51,205 bases of DNA from Bacillus sp. 522_BSPC (GCF_001076885.1 NZ_JVDT01000226.1:1-51205); one strand, 5' to 3'; counted from the first letter of the stretch, positions 16,590 to 26,097 are shown. The notes: generated by a model not told the origin, from the letters alone. Numbers and translations: made by a program.

Positions 16590-17981
16590 ATGACTGTTCA
16601 ATACAAATTTCCTGAAGGTTTTTGGTGGGGAAGTGCCACATCTGCAACGCAAATTGAAGGTGCAGCAAATGAAGCAGGAAAAGGAAAAAACATTTGGGAT
16701 CATTGGTATGAGGCAGAGCCAAATCGTTTTTTTGATAATGTAGGACCTGGGAATACTTCTAATTTTTATTATCAATATAAAGAAGATATTCAATTGATGA
16801 AGGAAATTGGACATAATTCGTTCCGCCTATCTATTTCGTGGTCTAGATTAATTCCAAACGGACGGGGAGAAGTTAATCCAGAAGCAGTGAGCTTTTATAA
16901 TAATGTAATTGATGAGCTTCTAGCTAATGGAATTGAGCCATTCGTTACCCTGTATCATTTCGATATGCCATTAGAAATGCAGAATATCGGTGGCTGGGAG
17001 AATCGTGAAGTAGTGGATGCATACCAAGCATATGCTTTGCAAGCTTTCCAACTATTTGGTGATCGTGTGAAAAAATGGTTTACATTCAATGAGCCGATTG
17101 TTCCTGTTGAAGGTGGATACTTGTACGATTTTCACTATCCGAATATTGTCGACTTTAAAAAGGCAGCACAAGTTGCTTATCATACAGTTTTAGCACATGC
17201 AAAAGCTGTCCAAGCTTTCAGGGGTTGGAATAAAGACGAAGACACGAAAATTGGGATTGTCTTGAATTTAACTCCATCTTATCCAAGAAGCCAAAATCCG
17301 TACGACTTAAAAGCGGCAAATATTTGTGATTTATTCTTTAATAGAAGCTTCTTAGATCCTGCTGTTCTCGGCGAGTATCCAGAGGAATTGGTAGAAATAC
17401 TACGTGAACATGGACAAATGCCACATGTAGAACAAGGCGACTTAGAAATAATAAAGGAAAATACAGTGGATATCCTTGGTGTTAACTATTATCAGCCACG
17501 CAGAGTAAAAGCAAAAGAGCATTTACCTAATCCATATAGTCCTTTTATGCCAGAATGGTTCTTTGATCCATATGAGATGCCAGGCAGAAAGATGAACCCT
17601 TATCGTGGCTGGGAAATTTACGAAAAAGGAATTTACGATATCATGGTGAATTTAAAGGAAAACTACGGAAATGTAGAGTCCTTTATTTCTGAAAATGGCA
17701 TGGGAGTTCAAGACGAAGAGCGTTTCTTGAAAGACGGACAAATTCAAGACGACTATCGAATTGAATTCATTGAAGGCCATTTACAATGGTTGCATAAATC
17801 CTTAGAAGAAGGCTGCAATGTAAAAGGATATCATCTATGGACATTCATGGATAATTGGTCTTGGTCTAATGCCTATAAAAATCGCTATGGTTTTATTTCA
17901 GTAGACATAAAGACACAACAAAGAACGCCAAAGAAAAGTGCCCACTGGTTTAAAAATGTAGCAAAAAATAATGGGTTTTAA
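16590..17981 (+). CDS. GH1 6-phospho-beta-glucosidase
   Basis: A 463-aa cytosolic glycoside hydrolase of family 1. The acid/base is E168 (TFNEP) and the nucleophile E369 (FISENG); the N-terminal FPEGFWWGSATSATQIEGA is the GH1 signature. In a PTS operon it should cleave 6-phospho-cellobiose or other phospho-beta-glucosides to glucose and glucose-6-phosphate. In B. subtilis this fourth position is held by LicH, a GH4 NAD-dependent enzyme, so a non-homologous hydrolase does the job here; I therefore give no lic symbol. It starts 18 bp after licA with a G-rich (TTGGGGG) ribosome site. Confidence 0.92.
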   Translation: MTVQYKFPEGFWWGSATSATQIEGAANEAGKGKNIWDHWYEAEPNRFFDNVGPGNTSNFYYQYKEDIQLMKEIGHNSFRLSISWSRLIPNGRGEVNPEAVSFYNNVIDELLANGIEPFVTLYHFDMPLEMQNIGGWENREVVDAYQAYALQAFQLFGDRVKKWFTFNEPIVPVEGGYLYDFHYPNIVDFKKAAQVAYHTVLAHAKAVQAFRGWNKDEDTKIGIVLNLTPSYPRSQNPYDLKAANICDLFFNRSFLDPAVLGEYPEELVEILREHGQMPHVEQGDLEIIKENTVDILGVNYYQPRRVKAKEHLPNPYSPFMPEWFFDPYEMPGRKMNPYRGWEIYEKGIYDIMVNLKENYGNVESFISENGMGVQDEERFLKDGQIQDDYRIEFIEGHLQWLHKSLEEGCNVKGYHLWTFMDNWSWSNAYKNRYGFISVDIKTQQRTPKKSAHWFKNVAKNNGF

Positions 17982-18088
17982 AGAATTTTCTTATCCATCA
18001 CATAATGGACAAAAGATCTCGTCTATTGCTAATGAGAACTCGAGGGATTGGTTGGGAGTTCCATTGTTTGAATGGCGCAACTAACTAA

Positions 18089-18117
18089 CCATCAGTTCGT
18101 GTCAGCCTAACTGATGG
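18089..18117 (+). repeat. hairpin downstream of the GH1 gene
   Basis: CCATCAGTT (18089-18097) pairs perfectly with AACTGATGG (18109-18117) around 11 bases. No T run follows. It may protect the 3' end of the lic transcript; the true terminator is 50 bp further on. Confidence 0.5.
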
Positions 18118-18166
18118 AAGGTTCACTTTATCATTTCTGATAAAAAATTTTCAAGATATAAAGGAT

Positions 18167-18201
18167 AGGTTCTGATCAAGGATTAAGATCAGAACCTTTT
18201 T
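18167..18201 (+). terminator. terminator of the lic operon
   Basis: The perfect 11-bp stem AGGTTCTGATC (18167-18177) / GATCAGAACCT (18187-18197) is followed by a T run (five Ts including the last stem base). Confidence 0.88.
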
Positions 18202-18268
18202 GAGTAAGAATGTTTTTTGAATAGAATAATACCTCAAAAATTATTGAGCGACCAAGCTCCTATGAAAT

Positions 18269-18293
18269 AACAAGCAACTTACCTTGTTATAAT
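18269..18293 (+). promoter_or_regulatory. licR promoter (extended -10) with inverted repeat
   Basis: TATAAT at 18288-18293 is preceded by TGT, an extended -10. A clear -35 is missing. AACAAG (18269-18274) and CTTGTT (18283-18288) form an inverted repeat over the spacer, a possible binding site. Confidence 0.5.
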
Positions 18294-18355
18294 AGCTGGA
18301 AGGAATTATATTTATATAGTATTAATGTAAATTTATAAAGGAAGGAGACTTTATT

Positions 18356-20290
18356 TTGTTAAGCTCCCGAATGAAACAAGTTTTACGTGAATTATTGGCA
18401 GCGGATACACCTGTTACAGGCGAATATTTAGCTACTGTTAATCATGTTACTGCTCGAACAACGAGAGAAGATATTAAAAATTTAGATGCGCTATTAAACA
18501 ATCATGGTGCCAAAATAATCTCTGTTATATCCAAAGGCTATACATTAGAAATTTGGGATAAGCCTGTCTTCCAACAATACTTACATTCAATCTTTGTAGA
18601 AAACACTCTGTCTCATGTTAGTATTCCTAAAACACCTGAGGATAGGGTTACCTATATTATTATCCGTTTTTTATTAAATGACCATTATCTTAAATTGGAT
18701 GATCTTGCAGATGAATTATTTGTAAGTAAGTCTACGATTCAACAAGATATTAAAAATGTGAAAGAGATTCTGCAAAAATATGACATTACACTTGAGGCAA
18801 GACCAAATTATGGACTTAAGGCAGTAGGGGATGAAATAAAGGTTCGTTTTTGTTTATCAGAATATGTACTTGATCGAAAAAAACAGTCAACCAATACAAT
18901 TGACAGCCCGCTTCCTTCCATTTTTGACGACGAGAATATGGAAGCTATTCAAGAAATTATTTTAAGACAAATAAAGAAGTACCAAATAACCCTTTCTGAT
19001 ATTGCTATAAATAATTTATTCATTCACATTGTCATTGCTCGAAAACGAATTATTAGTGGTCATTATGTGGCGATATTCCATGCAGATATGGATGAGATTG
19101 AACAACAAAGGGAATATCATGTGGCAAATGAAATTGCAAAAGAAGTAGAGGAACTATATCAAATTAAGTTTCCGCAAGCAGAAATAGCCTATATTGCCAT
19201 GCATTTACTTGGAACAAAGCTAGTTACCCAGAAAAAAGGTCATATTGATCATGTGATTGAGGATGATATTCTTCAGTTAGTTGATTTTGTCTTGGCAAAG
19301 ATGGAAGAAAAACTCGATTTAGGGATTTCGAAGGATGAAGAGCTTATCTTTGGCATGAGCATGCATTTGAAGCCAGCTGTTAATCGAATCAAGTATGGCA
19401 TGAATATTAGAAATCCGATGTTGCAAGAGATTAAGAACAATTATCCACTTGCCTATGAGGCGGGAATTATTGCAGGACTGGCAATTAAAGAGTATACAGA
19501 AATTGAAATGGATGAGAATGAGATTGGCTATTTAGCTTTGCATATCGGTGCAGCAATGGAAAGAAAAAAATTACATTCAGGTCCAAAGCGCTGTCTTGTA
19601 GTTTGTGCTTCTGGCTTAGGAACAGCACAGTTAATTTATTACCGATTAAAATCTTATTTTGGAAGCAACTTAGAAGTGATTGGGACAACCGAATATTATA
19701 TGCTTGATCAATATAATTTAAATGAGATTGATTTTATTGTAAGCTCCATTCCAATCAAGGAAAGCTTTGCTGTACCTGTGATAGAGGTAAATGCGATTCT
19801 AAAGGAAAGTGATTTAAAAGCAATTGAAAAATTTATTTTAACGCATAGTAATCATCAGCCAATGGAATCATTTTTCCTTCAAGATCTTGTCTTCTTTAAG
19901 CAAGCATTTCATACAAAAGAGGAAGTATTAGCCTTTTTACATGGACAATTAATGGAGCAAGGTTTTGTGGGTAAAGCCTTTTTAGAAGCAGTATATGAAC
20001 GGGAAAAAGTGGCCCCAACCTCTTATGGGAATTTGGTTGCAATCCCACATCCAATTACTCCGCAGACAGAAAAAACATTTTTATGTGTTTGCACGTTAGA
20101 AAAGCCCATTGACTGGAATAACAATCCGGTGCAAATTGTCTTCTTGCTATGTGTGAAAAGAAATAGTCAGGAAGACTTGCAAGAAATGTATGATGTCCTT
20201 GGGAAATTTATCGAGGATCATTCGGGCGTTCATAAAATATTAAAAGCAAGCTCTTATGAGGAATTTTTACGAATAATGAAAGAAGCATAA
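18356..20290 (+). CDS. licR: LicR-type PRD transcriptional activator with PTS EIIB/EIIA domains
   Basis: A 644-aa multi-domain regulator, the length of B. subtilis LicR. Order: N-terminal HTH (about 1-60), second HTH of Mga type (about 90-165, FVSKSTIQQDIKNV), PRD1 and PRD2 (about 185-405, with regulatory histidines such as in YIAMHLLG and YLALHIGAAM), an EIIB-like domain (LVVCASGLGTAQLI) and a C-terminal EIIA-like domain (LVAIPHPITP, conserved His). HPr phosphorylates the PRDs for activity, while the lic PTS phosphorylates it to inactivate it without substrate. The TTG at 18356 follows AAGGAG at good spacing. It stands downstream of the operon it should activate, with its own promoter. Confidence 0.9.
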   Translation: MLSSRMKQVLRELLAADTPVTGEYLATVNHVTARTTREDIKNLDALLNNHGAKIISVISKGYTLEIWDKPVFQQYLHSIFVENTLSHVSIPKTPEDRVTYIIIRFLLNDHYLKLDDLADELFVSKSTIQQDIKNVKEILQKYDITLEARPNYGLKAVGDEIKVRFCLSEYVLDRKKQSTNTIDSPLPSIFDDENMEAIQEIILRQIKKYQITLSDIAINNLFIHIVIARKRIISGHYVAIFHADMDEIEQQREYHVANEIAKEVEELYQIKFPQAEIAYIAMHLLGTKLVTQKKGHIDHVIEDDILQLVDFVLAKMEEKLDLGISKDEELIFGMSMHLKPAVNRIKYGMNIRNPMLQEIKNNYPLAYEAGIIAGLAIKEYTEIEMDENEIGYLALHIGAAMERKKLHSGPKRCLVVCASGLGTAQLIYYRLKSYFGSNLEVIGTTEYYMLDQYNLNEIDFIVSSIPIKESFAVPVIEVNAILKESDLKAIEKFILTHSNHQPMESFFLQDLVFFKQAFHTKEEVLAFLHGQLMEQGFVGKAFLEAVYEREKVAPTSYGNLVAIPHPITPQTEKTFLCVCTLEKPIDWNNNPVQIVFLLCVKRNSQEDLQEMYDVLGKFIEDHSGVHKILKASSYEEFLRIMKEA

Positions 20291-20324
20291 ATAAGAGGAA
20301 GTATGCACTTAAAAAATAGTTTAA

Positions 20325-20370
20325 AAAAAGTGGGAATCTACCTTTTCGGTAATATTCCCACTTTTTAAAT
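20325..20370. terminator. bidirectional terminator between licR and the OppA-like gene
   Basis: AAAAAGTGGGAAT (20325-20337) pairs with ATTCCCACTTTTT (20354-20366), with an inner ACC/GGT helix. T runs occur on either strand, fitting the two converging genes. Confidence 0.88.
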
Positions 20371-20380
20371 AGCTTTTTTC

Positions 20381-22042
20381 TTATTCTGCTACGTCAGCCC
20401 ACTTATACTCATAAGTTGCTCCAAATGGATTTACGAATACGTTTTGAACTTTTGGTGAAATTAGTTGTGCTCTAGATGCTTGGTAAACAGGTGCAATTGG
20501 TGCATCTTCAAATAATAATTTCTCTGCTTTTAGGAAATTTTCATAACGAGCAACATTATCTGTTGCATATTTTGTTGCAGTATCGCTAACTAACTGATCA
20601 TATTCTTTATTGGAATATCCAGTTTTATTGTTTCCTCCGTCTGTAATCCACAGGTTCATGAATGTATATGGATCAAGGAAGTCTGGACCCCATCTAGAAA
20701 GTTGAAGCTCATATTGCATATTAGTATCTAAGTCAAGTCGTTGCTCTTTTGGAACTTGTTTGATGTTAACTGTTAGTCCTTCTAAGTTTGTTGATAGCTG
20801 ATTAGCAACATATTGGATTAATGTTTTTGTTGTCGCATCATCATCTGCTAAAAACTCAAGCTCTACTTTATCAGTACCTAACTCTTTTAAACCTTTTGCC
20901 CAGTATTCTTTAGCTGCTTCTAAATCATAGGATACAAGATCACCGCTAACTTCACGGAAGTCTTCTCCAGTTTCTGGCATTGGAGTGAAGTCTGTTGGAA
21001 CAAGTCCATCCGCTACGATAGAACCGTTATTTAAGATTTCGTTAACTAAAGCCTCTTTGTCAAATGCGCGGCTAATAGCTAGACGAATATTTTGGTTTGC
21101 TAAAGCCTCAGATGTTGTTTGGTTAAATTTAAGGAAGTAGACAAATGTATCTGCTGAAACCACATAATTCTCATCTGTTGAATATTGGTCAACTAAATCA
21201 GATGTAAGATCCATACGGTCAACAGATCCCTTTTCATATAAGTTAAGTGCTGTTTGTGGATCTTTTACTACTTCAAATGTTAATTTATCCATTTGAACTG
21301 TGCTTGCATCCCAATAATTATCGTTCTTTGCAAGTACCCATGAATTACTTGTGCTATCCCAATCGGACATTGTGTAAGGTCCGTTTGCTAATAGGCTTTC
21401 AGAACTTGTTGCAAAGCTATCCCCTTTTTCCTCCACAAACTTTTGATTAAGTGGTAAGAATGTGCCGAATGTAGTTAATGTTTCAAAATAAGGAGTTGGG
21501 TTTTCTAATTCTACAACAAGTGTATAATCTCCATCAGCCTTTACTCCTAGTTGGTCAACAGCAAGTTCACCACTGCTGATAGCAGAAGCATTTTTGATTA
21601 CGCCATTCATCATATATGGACCATATTCTGATCCAGTATCAGGATTGACAGCACGTTGCCATGCGTAAACAAAGTCATTTGCTGTAACTGGCTCTCCATT
21701 TGACCACTTAGCATCTTCTCTTAATGTAAAAGTCCAAGTTAAACCATCTTCACTAACGGAATGCTTTGTAGCAATACCAGGTGATGGTTGTGTATCTTTA
21801 TCTAAGCGGTAAAGACCTTCCATAGTAGCTCCTAAATAGATAAATGAAGATTCATCTGTAGCTAAAGATGGATCCATTGATGGAATGGCCTCAGGATTTA
21901 AAAAGTTAAGGACCTTTTCGCCGGAATTTTTTTCATCGTCGTCTGCATCTGTAGAAACGTTGGTATTATCACCAGAGCATGCTGCTAATACACTTAGCAC
22001 AAATGCGAAAGTGAGAAGTAATAACCAATTTTTTCGCTTCAT
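20381..22042 (-). CDS. OppA/DppE-family oligopeptide-binding lipoprotein
   Basis: A 553-aa extracellular solute-binding protein, family 5. The signal peptide ends in the lipobox VLAAC (lipidated C22), and a short Ser/Asp/Asn-rich linker follows. The mature part has family landmarks: PEAIPSMDPSLATDESS, WTFTLREDAKWSNGEPVTANDFVYAWQRAVNP (the SBP_bac_5 signature region) and RWGPDFLDPYTFMNLW. It would bind oligopeptides for an Opp or Dpp permease, but no permease or ATPase gene is adjacent, so it is an orphan receptor. A GGGGGAAT ribosome site precedes the ATG at 22042, and a promoter is visible at 22120-22149. Confidence 0.9.
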   Translation of the reverse strand: MKRKNWLLLLTFAFVLSVLAACSGDNTNVSTDADDDEKNSGEKVLNFLNPEAIPSMDPSLATDESSFIYLGATMEGLYRLDKDTQPSPGIATKHSVSEDGLTWTFTLREDAKWSNGEPVTANDFVYAWQRAVNPDTGSEYGPYMMNGVIKNASAISSGELAVDQLGVKADGDYTLVVELENPTPYFETLTTFGTFLPLNQKFVEEKGDSFATSSESLLANGPYTMSDWDSTSNSWVLAKNDNYWDASTVQMDKLTFEVVKDPQTALNLYEKGSVDRMDLTSDLVDQYSTDENYVVSADTFVYFLKFNQTTSEALANQNIRLAISRAFDKEALVNEILNNGSIVADGLVPTDFTPMPETGEDFREVSGDLVSYDLEAAKEYWAKGLKELGTDKVELEFLADDDATTKTLIQYVANQLSTNLEGLTVNIKQVPKEQRLDLDTNMQYELQLSRWGPDFLDPYTFMNLWITDGGNNKTGYSNKEYDQLVSDTATKYATDNVARYENFLKAEKLLFEDAPIAPVYQASRAQLISPKVQNVFVNPFGATYEYKWADVAE

Positions 22043-22119
22043 GAAGTATTCCCCCTATTATTTATGTTGGTTAATTCTGAATATTGTATATGTAAAGAAC
22101 ATTCAAAACTATAAAAATG

Positions 22120-22149
22120 ATTATACCTATTAATTAGTCAATTTGTAAA
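22120..22149 (-). promoter_or_regulatory. promoter of the OppA-like gene
   Basis: Read on the minus strand: TTTACA (22149-22144), an 18-bp spacer and TATAAT (22125-22120). It lies 78 bp from the start codon. Confidence 0.65.
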
Positions 22150-22257
22150 GTATTGTTGGATAATTATTGAAGAGATTAATATATATGGGGATGATTTCTT
22201 TGTTTTTATTGCATAGTATATTTTTTTATTTAGAAAAAAATAAGATACTAGAAAATA

Positions 22258-22294
22258 TGGTATGATAGAATTGGAAAATAGTTTGTAAACTATT
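22258..22294 (+). promoter_or_regulatory. extended -10 promoter with downstream palindrome for popT
   Basis: TGG-TATGAT (22258-22266) is an extended -10. Eleven bases later, AATAGTTTGTAAACTATT (22277-22294) is an inverted repeat with perfect 8-bp arms, placed where a bound repressor would cover the transcription start. Confidence 0.5.
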
Positions 22295-22343
22295 CAAAAT
22301 GTGTAAATCTATGAGCGGATTGATAGGGAGGAAATAAGAATTA

Positions 22344-23180
22344 ATGGAATGGAAGAATTTATATAGAGGCTTTATTATGGGAATTAGTGATTTAATACCT
22401 GGTGTGAGTGGTGGAACAATTGCCGTCATTTTGGGTATTTATGATCGTTTGCTAGATGCCATCAGTGGTTTTTTTAGTAAACGCTGGAAAGAGCAATTAG
22501 GTTTTTTAATACCGTTAGCGGTCGGAATGGGTACTGCTCTTTTATTGTTAAGCAGATTGATTGAATTTTTATTGGAAAATTATCATGAGCCAACACAATT
22601 CTTTTTTATTGGATTAATCATTGGTGTCATTCCACTTATGCTTAAGCAGGCACAGCCGAAAAAAAACTTTGGTTCCCGACATTATATTATTCTAGCATTA
22701 GCGGCTATTCTAATTGCTTCAATGGCTTTTTTAAACCCAGAAAAGACTACCGAACCAATAACCTCTTTATCTTTATTATCGGTCATTGGGTTATTTTTCT
22801 CTGGCTGGCTTGCTAGTATGGCAATGTTGCTTCCTGGAATTAGTGGCTCGTTTATTTTACTGCTGCTTGGTGTATATTCAACAGCCATTAATGCATTATC
22901 TACATTAAATATCCCAGTAATCTTGGTTATTGGACTTGGTGCAGTAGTTGGATTTATTGGAAGTAGTAAAGGGATTAAATATTCACTATCCCATTTTCCG
23001 CATATCACTTATGCAATCATTATAGGGCTAATTCTTGGCTCTCTTTTCGTTGTTTTTCCAGGAATGGTTACAGGAATAACAACCCTTATATTCTGCTTGA
23101 TTACTTTTATATTAGGCCTTAGTGTAACAATGCTTTTTGGTTCGGAAAAAAAGCTTATTAAAGGAAAATCTGATAAATAA
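22344..23180 (+). CDS. popT: DUF368 family membrane protein, PopT-type undecaprenyl-phosphate transporter
   Basis: A 278-aa membrane protein with about eight hydrophobic segments. The DUF368 hallmark occurs twice: DLIPGVSGGTIAVILGIY near the N-terminus (about 16-33) and MLLPGISGSFILLLLGVY in the middle (about 160-177), an internal repeat. DUF368 proteins were recently assigned as flippases returning undecaprenyl phosphate, the cell wall lipid carrier, to the inner leaflet (PopT), alongside the DedA-type UptA. The ATG at 22344 follows AGGGAGG. It is followed 36 bp later by a GNAT gene with no terminator between. The role is inferred from the family. Confidence 0.85.
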   Translation: MEWKNLYRGFIMGISDLIPGVSGGTIAVILGIYDRLLDAISGFFSKRWKEQLGFLIPLAVGMGTALLLLSRLIEFLLENYHEPTQFFFIGLIIGVIPLMLKQAQPKKNFGSRHYIILALAAILIASMAFLNPEKTTEPITSLSLLSVIGLFFSGWLASMAMLLPGISGSFILLLLGVYSTAINALSTLNIPVILVIGLGAVVGFIGSSKGIKYSLSHFPHITYAIIIGLILGSLFVVFPGMVTGITTLIFCLITFILGLSVTMLFGSEKKLIKGKSDK

Positions 23181-23216
23181 TAACAGATTAACGTTTATAG
23201 GAAAGAGAGAGATTGG

Positions 23217-23669
23217 ATGAAATATCGCAAAGCGACTGTTGACGATATCAACTTGCTAGTGGAAATGAGGAAAATTCAATTAGTTGATGAAGGAATTAAA
23301 GCTGATAAAGATATTGATAACGAGCTGAAAACTTTCTTTCAGAAGAAATTAGCTGAAGGAACTCTTATTCAATGGGTAGTAGAGGTAGAGGAGCAAAACG
23401 AGATCATAGCAACAGGAGCAATTGTTATTTATGACTTTCCTCCTTCCTATACTAATAAGAGTGGAAAAAAAGCTTATGTAACCAATATGTATACGAAAAA
23501 TGATTATCGTGGAAAAGGAATTGCTACAAGTCTATTAACAAAATTAGTAGACGAAGCCAAAAACTTAAACATTACGAAAATGTGGCTAGGTGCTTCAAAG
23601 CTTGGTAGACCTGTTTATAAGAAGTTCGGCTTTAAGGAAACAGATGAGTGGATGGAGTTGGAGCTATAA
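23217..23669 (+). CDS. GNAT-family N-acetyltransferase
   Basis: A 150-aa acyl-CoA-dependent transferase covering one GNAT domain. Beta-strand 4 (KKAYVTNMYTKNDYR) leads into the acetyl-CoA pyrophosphate loop RGKGIA (Q/RxxGxG/A), followed by LLTKLVDEAKNLNITKMWLGAS and the C-terminal YKKFGFKETDEWM. The acceptor substrate cannot be inferred. It is probably co-transcribed with popT (36-bp gap, GAAAGAGAGAG ribosome site) and is followed by a terminator at 23681. Confidence 0.85.
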   Translation: MKYRKATVDDINLLVEMRKIQLVDEGIKADKDIDNELKTFFQKKLAEGTLIQWVVEVEEQNEIIATGAIVIYDFPPSYTNKSGKKAYVTNMYTKNDYRGKGIATSLLTKLVDEAKNLNITKMWLGASKLGRPVYKKFGFKETDEWMELEL

Positions 23670-23680
23670 AGAGAAAAAGG

Positions 23681-23708
23681 CTGTCCTGCTTTAGAGGGCA
23701 GTTTTTTT
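23681..23708 (+). terminator. terminator of popT-GNAT operon
   Basis: CTGTCCT (23681-23687) pairs with AGGGCAG (23695-23701, one G-U), followed by seven Ts. Confidence 0.85.
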
Positions 23709-23778
23709 TAATTGTTGAGGGGTTTTTTATCAACAGTTTGTAGGCGAGAGTGGAGTTTGATTAAAGACCGTTTTGTTA

Positions 23779-23805
23779 GGAAAAAGGGAGGAAAGTAACA
23801 GAGAA
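23779..23805 (+). repeat. degenerate copy of the 39.4-kb repeat
   Basis: The run GGAAAAAGGGAGGAAAGTAA followed by CAGAGAA resembles the second half of the ~50-bp tandem repeat unit at 39441-39591 (GGAAAAACGAGCAGGAAGGT then AACAGAGAA). It is intergenic and lacks the GTCTCTAAGC start of the unit, so it is a partial or decayed copy. Confidence 0.4.
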
Positions 23806-23861
23806 AGCTAGCTCAGCAAAGAAATTTGCTAAAACAATCCACAACCTTAATCAAAATTTAC

Positions 23862-23897
23862 AAAATAAAAGGAGCCTCCCAAAAAAGGAGGCTCCTT
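23862..23897 (-). terminator. terminator of ahpCF
   Basis: AAGGAGCCTCC (23869-23879) pairs perfectly with GGAGGCTCCTT (23887-23897) across seven A residues. On the minus strand the stem is followed by TTTTATTTTG, so it ends the ahpC-ahpF transcript. Confidence 0.9.
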
Positions 23898-23908
23898 ATC
23901 AAAATCTA

Positions 23909-25438
23909 TTAATTACGAATCAAATAATCAAAAGCACCTAAAGAAGCAGTTGCACCTGAACCCATAGAAATAATGATTTGCTTATAAGCACTGTCTGTAC
24001 AATCTCCAGCTGCAAATACACCTGGTAGGCTTGTAGCGCCATGCTTATCAACAAGAATTTCACCCATTCTATTACGTTCAACAGTACCTTCTAACCAATC
24101 TGTATTAGGAACAAGACCGATTTGAACGAATACACCTGCAAGCTCGACATGTTTTTCTTCGCCTGTTTCACGTTCAATATAAGTAATACCGTCAACTTTA
24201 TCAGTACCAGTAATTTCTTTTGTTTGAACATTTTTAAGAACTGTTACATTTGGTAGGCTATAAAGACGCTCTTGTAAAACAGAGTCAGCTTTTAATTCTG
24301 ACATGAATTCAAGTACTGTTACGTGTTTCACAATTCCTGCCAAGTCAATAGCAGCTTCAATTCCTGAGTTACCGCCACCAATTACAGCAACATCTTTTCC
24401 AGTGAATAATGGTCCATCACAGTGTGGGCAATATGCTACACCTTTGTTCTTAAATTCTGCTTCACCAGGTACGCCAACATTGCGCCAGCGAGCGCCAGTT
24501 GATAGAATAACAGATTTACTTTTAAGTACCGCACCATTTTCTAACTCGATTTCTATTAAATCTTTTTTCTCTAGGCGTTTAGCACGTTGAAGGTTCATAA
24601 CATCAATGTTATATTCTTTGACATGTTCTTCTAAACTAGCAGCAAGTTTTGGACCTTCTGTTTGTTTCACACTAATGAAGTTTTCGATAGCTAAAGTGTC
24701 CATAATTTGACCACCGAAGCGCTCTGCAACAATACCTGTGCGAATTCCTTTACGAGCAGCATAGATTGCAGCGCTTGCTCCAGCAGGACCACCACCGACT
24801 ACTAATACATCAAAAGGATCTTTGTCAGCAAATTCAGAAGCATCAGCTGTGCTACCCATTTTTGCTAAAATTTCTTCTAATGACATACGACCACTGCCGA
24901 ATGATTCTCCATTAAGGAAAACAGTAGGGACAGCCATGATATCCTTGCTTTCTACTTCTTCTTTGAAAGCTGCCCCATCAATCATTGTATGTGTGATGCC
25001 AGGGTTTAATAGACTCATCACATTCAATGCTTGCACAACATCAGGACAGTTATGGCAAGTTAAGCTAATGTAAGATTCAAAGCGATATTCACCTTTGATT
25101 GCTTTAATTTGATCGATTGCTTTTTGGTCTACTTTAGGAGCTCTACCACTTACTTGAAGTAAAGCCAATACTAAGGAAGTAAATTCATGACCAAGAGGGA
25201 TACCGGCAAAAGTGATTCCAGTGTCCTCACCGACACGATTTACACTAAAGCTTGGTGTTCTCTCTAATTGGGTATTTTCTACTTTAATGTATGAAGACAT
25301 GGTAGCTAGTTCATCAACTAGTGCTAGCATGTCGCGGGAAACATCATCAGAACCCGCGCTAACCTTAAGAACCACATCGCCTTCCATCATTTGCAGATAT
25401 TGATTCAGTTGCCCTTTTATCTCATTATCTAATAACAT
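23909..25438 (-). CDS. ahpF: alkyl hydroperoxide reductase subunit F
   Basis: A 509-aa flavoprotein that passes electrons from NADH to AhpC. The N-terminal double-thioredoxin domain (about 1-195) carries the CxxC pair C128/C131 (TCHNCPD). The thioredoxin-reductase part has the FAD motif [19 protein letters not shown] (about 213-231), the redox pair C337/C340 (YCPHCDGP) and an NAD motif ([16 protein letters not shown]). Length is standard. It is the second gene after ahpC with a 14-bp gap and an AGGGAGTGG ribosome site, so it shares the PerR-type promoter upstream of ahpC. Confidence 0.97.
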   Translation of the reverse strand: MLLDNEIKGQLNQYLQMMEGDVVLKVSAGSDDVSRDMLALVDELATMSSYIKVENTQLERTPSFSVNRVGEDTGITFAGIPLGHEFTSLVLALLQVSGRAPKVDQKAIDQIKAIKGEYRFESYISLTCHNCPDVVQALNVMSLLNPGITHTMIDGAAFKEEVESKDIMAVPTVFLNGESFGSGRMSLEEILAKMGSTADASEFADKDPFDVLVVGGGPAGASAAIYAARKGIRTGIVAERFGGQIMDTLAIENFISVKQTEGPKLAASLEEHVKEYNIDVMNLQRAKRLEKKDLIEIELENGAVLKSKSVILSTGARWRNVGVPGEAEFKNKGVAYCPHCDGPLFTGKDVAVIGGGNSGIEAAIDLAGIVKHVTVLEFMSELKADSVLQERLYSLPNVTVLKNVQTKEITGTDKVDGITYIERETGEEKHVELAGVFVQIGLVPNTDWLEGTVERNRMGEILVDKHGATSLPGVFAAGDCTDSAYKQIIISMGSGATASLGAFDYLIRN

Positions 25439-25452
25439 ATAGAGCCACTCCC

Positions 25453-26016
25453 TTAAATTTTACCAACAAGGTCTAGGCTTGGCTTAAGTGTTGTGCTACC
25501 TTCTTGCCATTTTGCTGGGCAAACTTCACCTGGATTGTTGCGAACATATTGTGCAGCTTTAATTTTGTTTACAAGTGTGCTAGCGTCACGGCCGATGCCA
25601 TCTGCGTTGATTTCAACAGCTTGGATTTTACCATCTGGATCGATAATGAACGTTCCGCGATCTGCAAGACCAGCTTCTTCGTTTAGAATTTCAAAGTCAC
25701 GAGAGATTTTTTGTGTTGGGTCACCAATCATGATGTATTCGATTTTACCGATAGCATCTGAATGATCATGCCATGCTTTATGTGTGAAATGAGTGTCTGT
25801 AGAAACAGAGTACACTTCTACACCAAGGTCTTTTAATGTAGCATATTCATTTTGTAAGTCTTCTAGTTCAGTTGGGCAAACGAAAGTGAAATCAGCTGGG
25901 TAGAAACAGAAAATGCTCCATTTACCTTTTAAGTTTTCTTCTGTTACTTCAATAAATTCACCTTTTTGAAATGCTTGAGCTTTAAATGGTGCAACTTCTC
26001 TTCCAATAATTGACAT
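25453..26016 (-). CDS. ahpC: alkyl hydroperoxide reductase subunit C (peroxiredoxin)
   Basis: A 187-aa typical 2-Cys peroxiredoxin that reduces hydrogen peroxide, organic peroxides and peroxynitrite in the cytoplasm. Peroxidatic C47 lies in FTFVCPTE and resolving C166 in EVCPAKW; GGLG/YF-type features ([14 protein letters not shown]) mark the AhpC subgroup. It is recycled by AhpF, encoded next. An AGGAGGAATTT site precedes the ATG at 26016. A promoter and two PerR-box cores lie upstream, which implies peroxide-inducible expression. Confidence 0.97.
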   Translation of the reverse strand: MSIIGREVAPFKAQAFQKGEFIEVTEENLKGKWSIFCFYPADFTFVCPTELEDLQNEYATLKDLGVEVYSVSTDTHFTHKAWHDHSDAIGKIEYIMIGDPTQKISRDFEILNEEAGLADRGTFIIDPDGKIQAVEINADGIGRDASTLVNKIKAAQYVRNNPGEVCPAKWQEGSTTLKPSLDLVGKI

Positions 26017-26082
26017 CTTTTAAATTCCTCCTATTATGAATAAAATTTATTACTAGTTTAGACGAATAATCCAAACTTATGC

Positions 26083-26097
26083 AAATAATAATTATTA
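26083..26097. promoter_or_regulatory. PerR box, proximal
   Basis: The core ATAATAATTAT (26085-26095) matches the PerR consensus core ATAATNATTAT exactly; the 15-bp site matches TTATAATNATTATAA at 12 positions. It lies downstream of the ahpC -10, about where transcription starts. Confidence 0.6.

Larger units (their letters stand above)
17982..18355. other. intergenic region GH1 - licR
   Basis: A 374-bp gap. It contains a 9-bp hairpin (18089-18117) without T run, a strong terminator (18167-18201) and a promoter for licR (18269-18293). No supported coding frame. Confidence 0.6.
22043..22343. other. divergent intergenic region oppA-like / popT
   Basis: A 301-bp, very AT-rich gap with divergent promoters: the oppA-like one at 22120-22149 (minus) and an extended -10 for popT at 22258-22266 (plus), the latter followed by an 18-bp palindrome. 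No gene seen. Confidence 0.55.
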
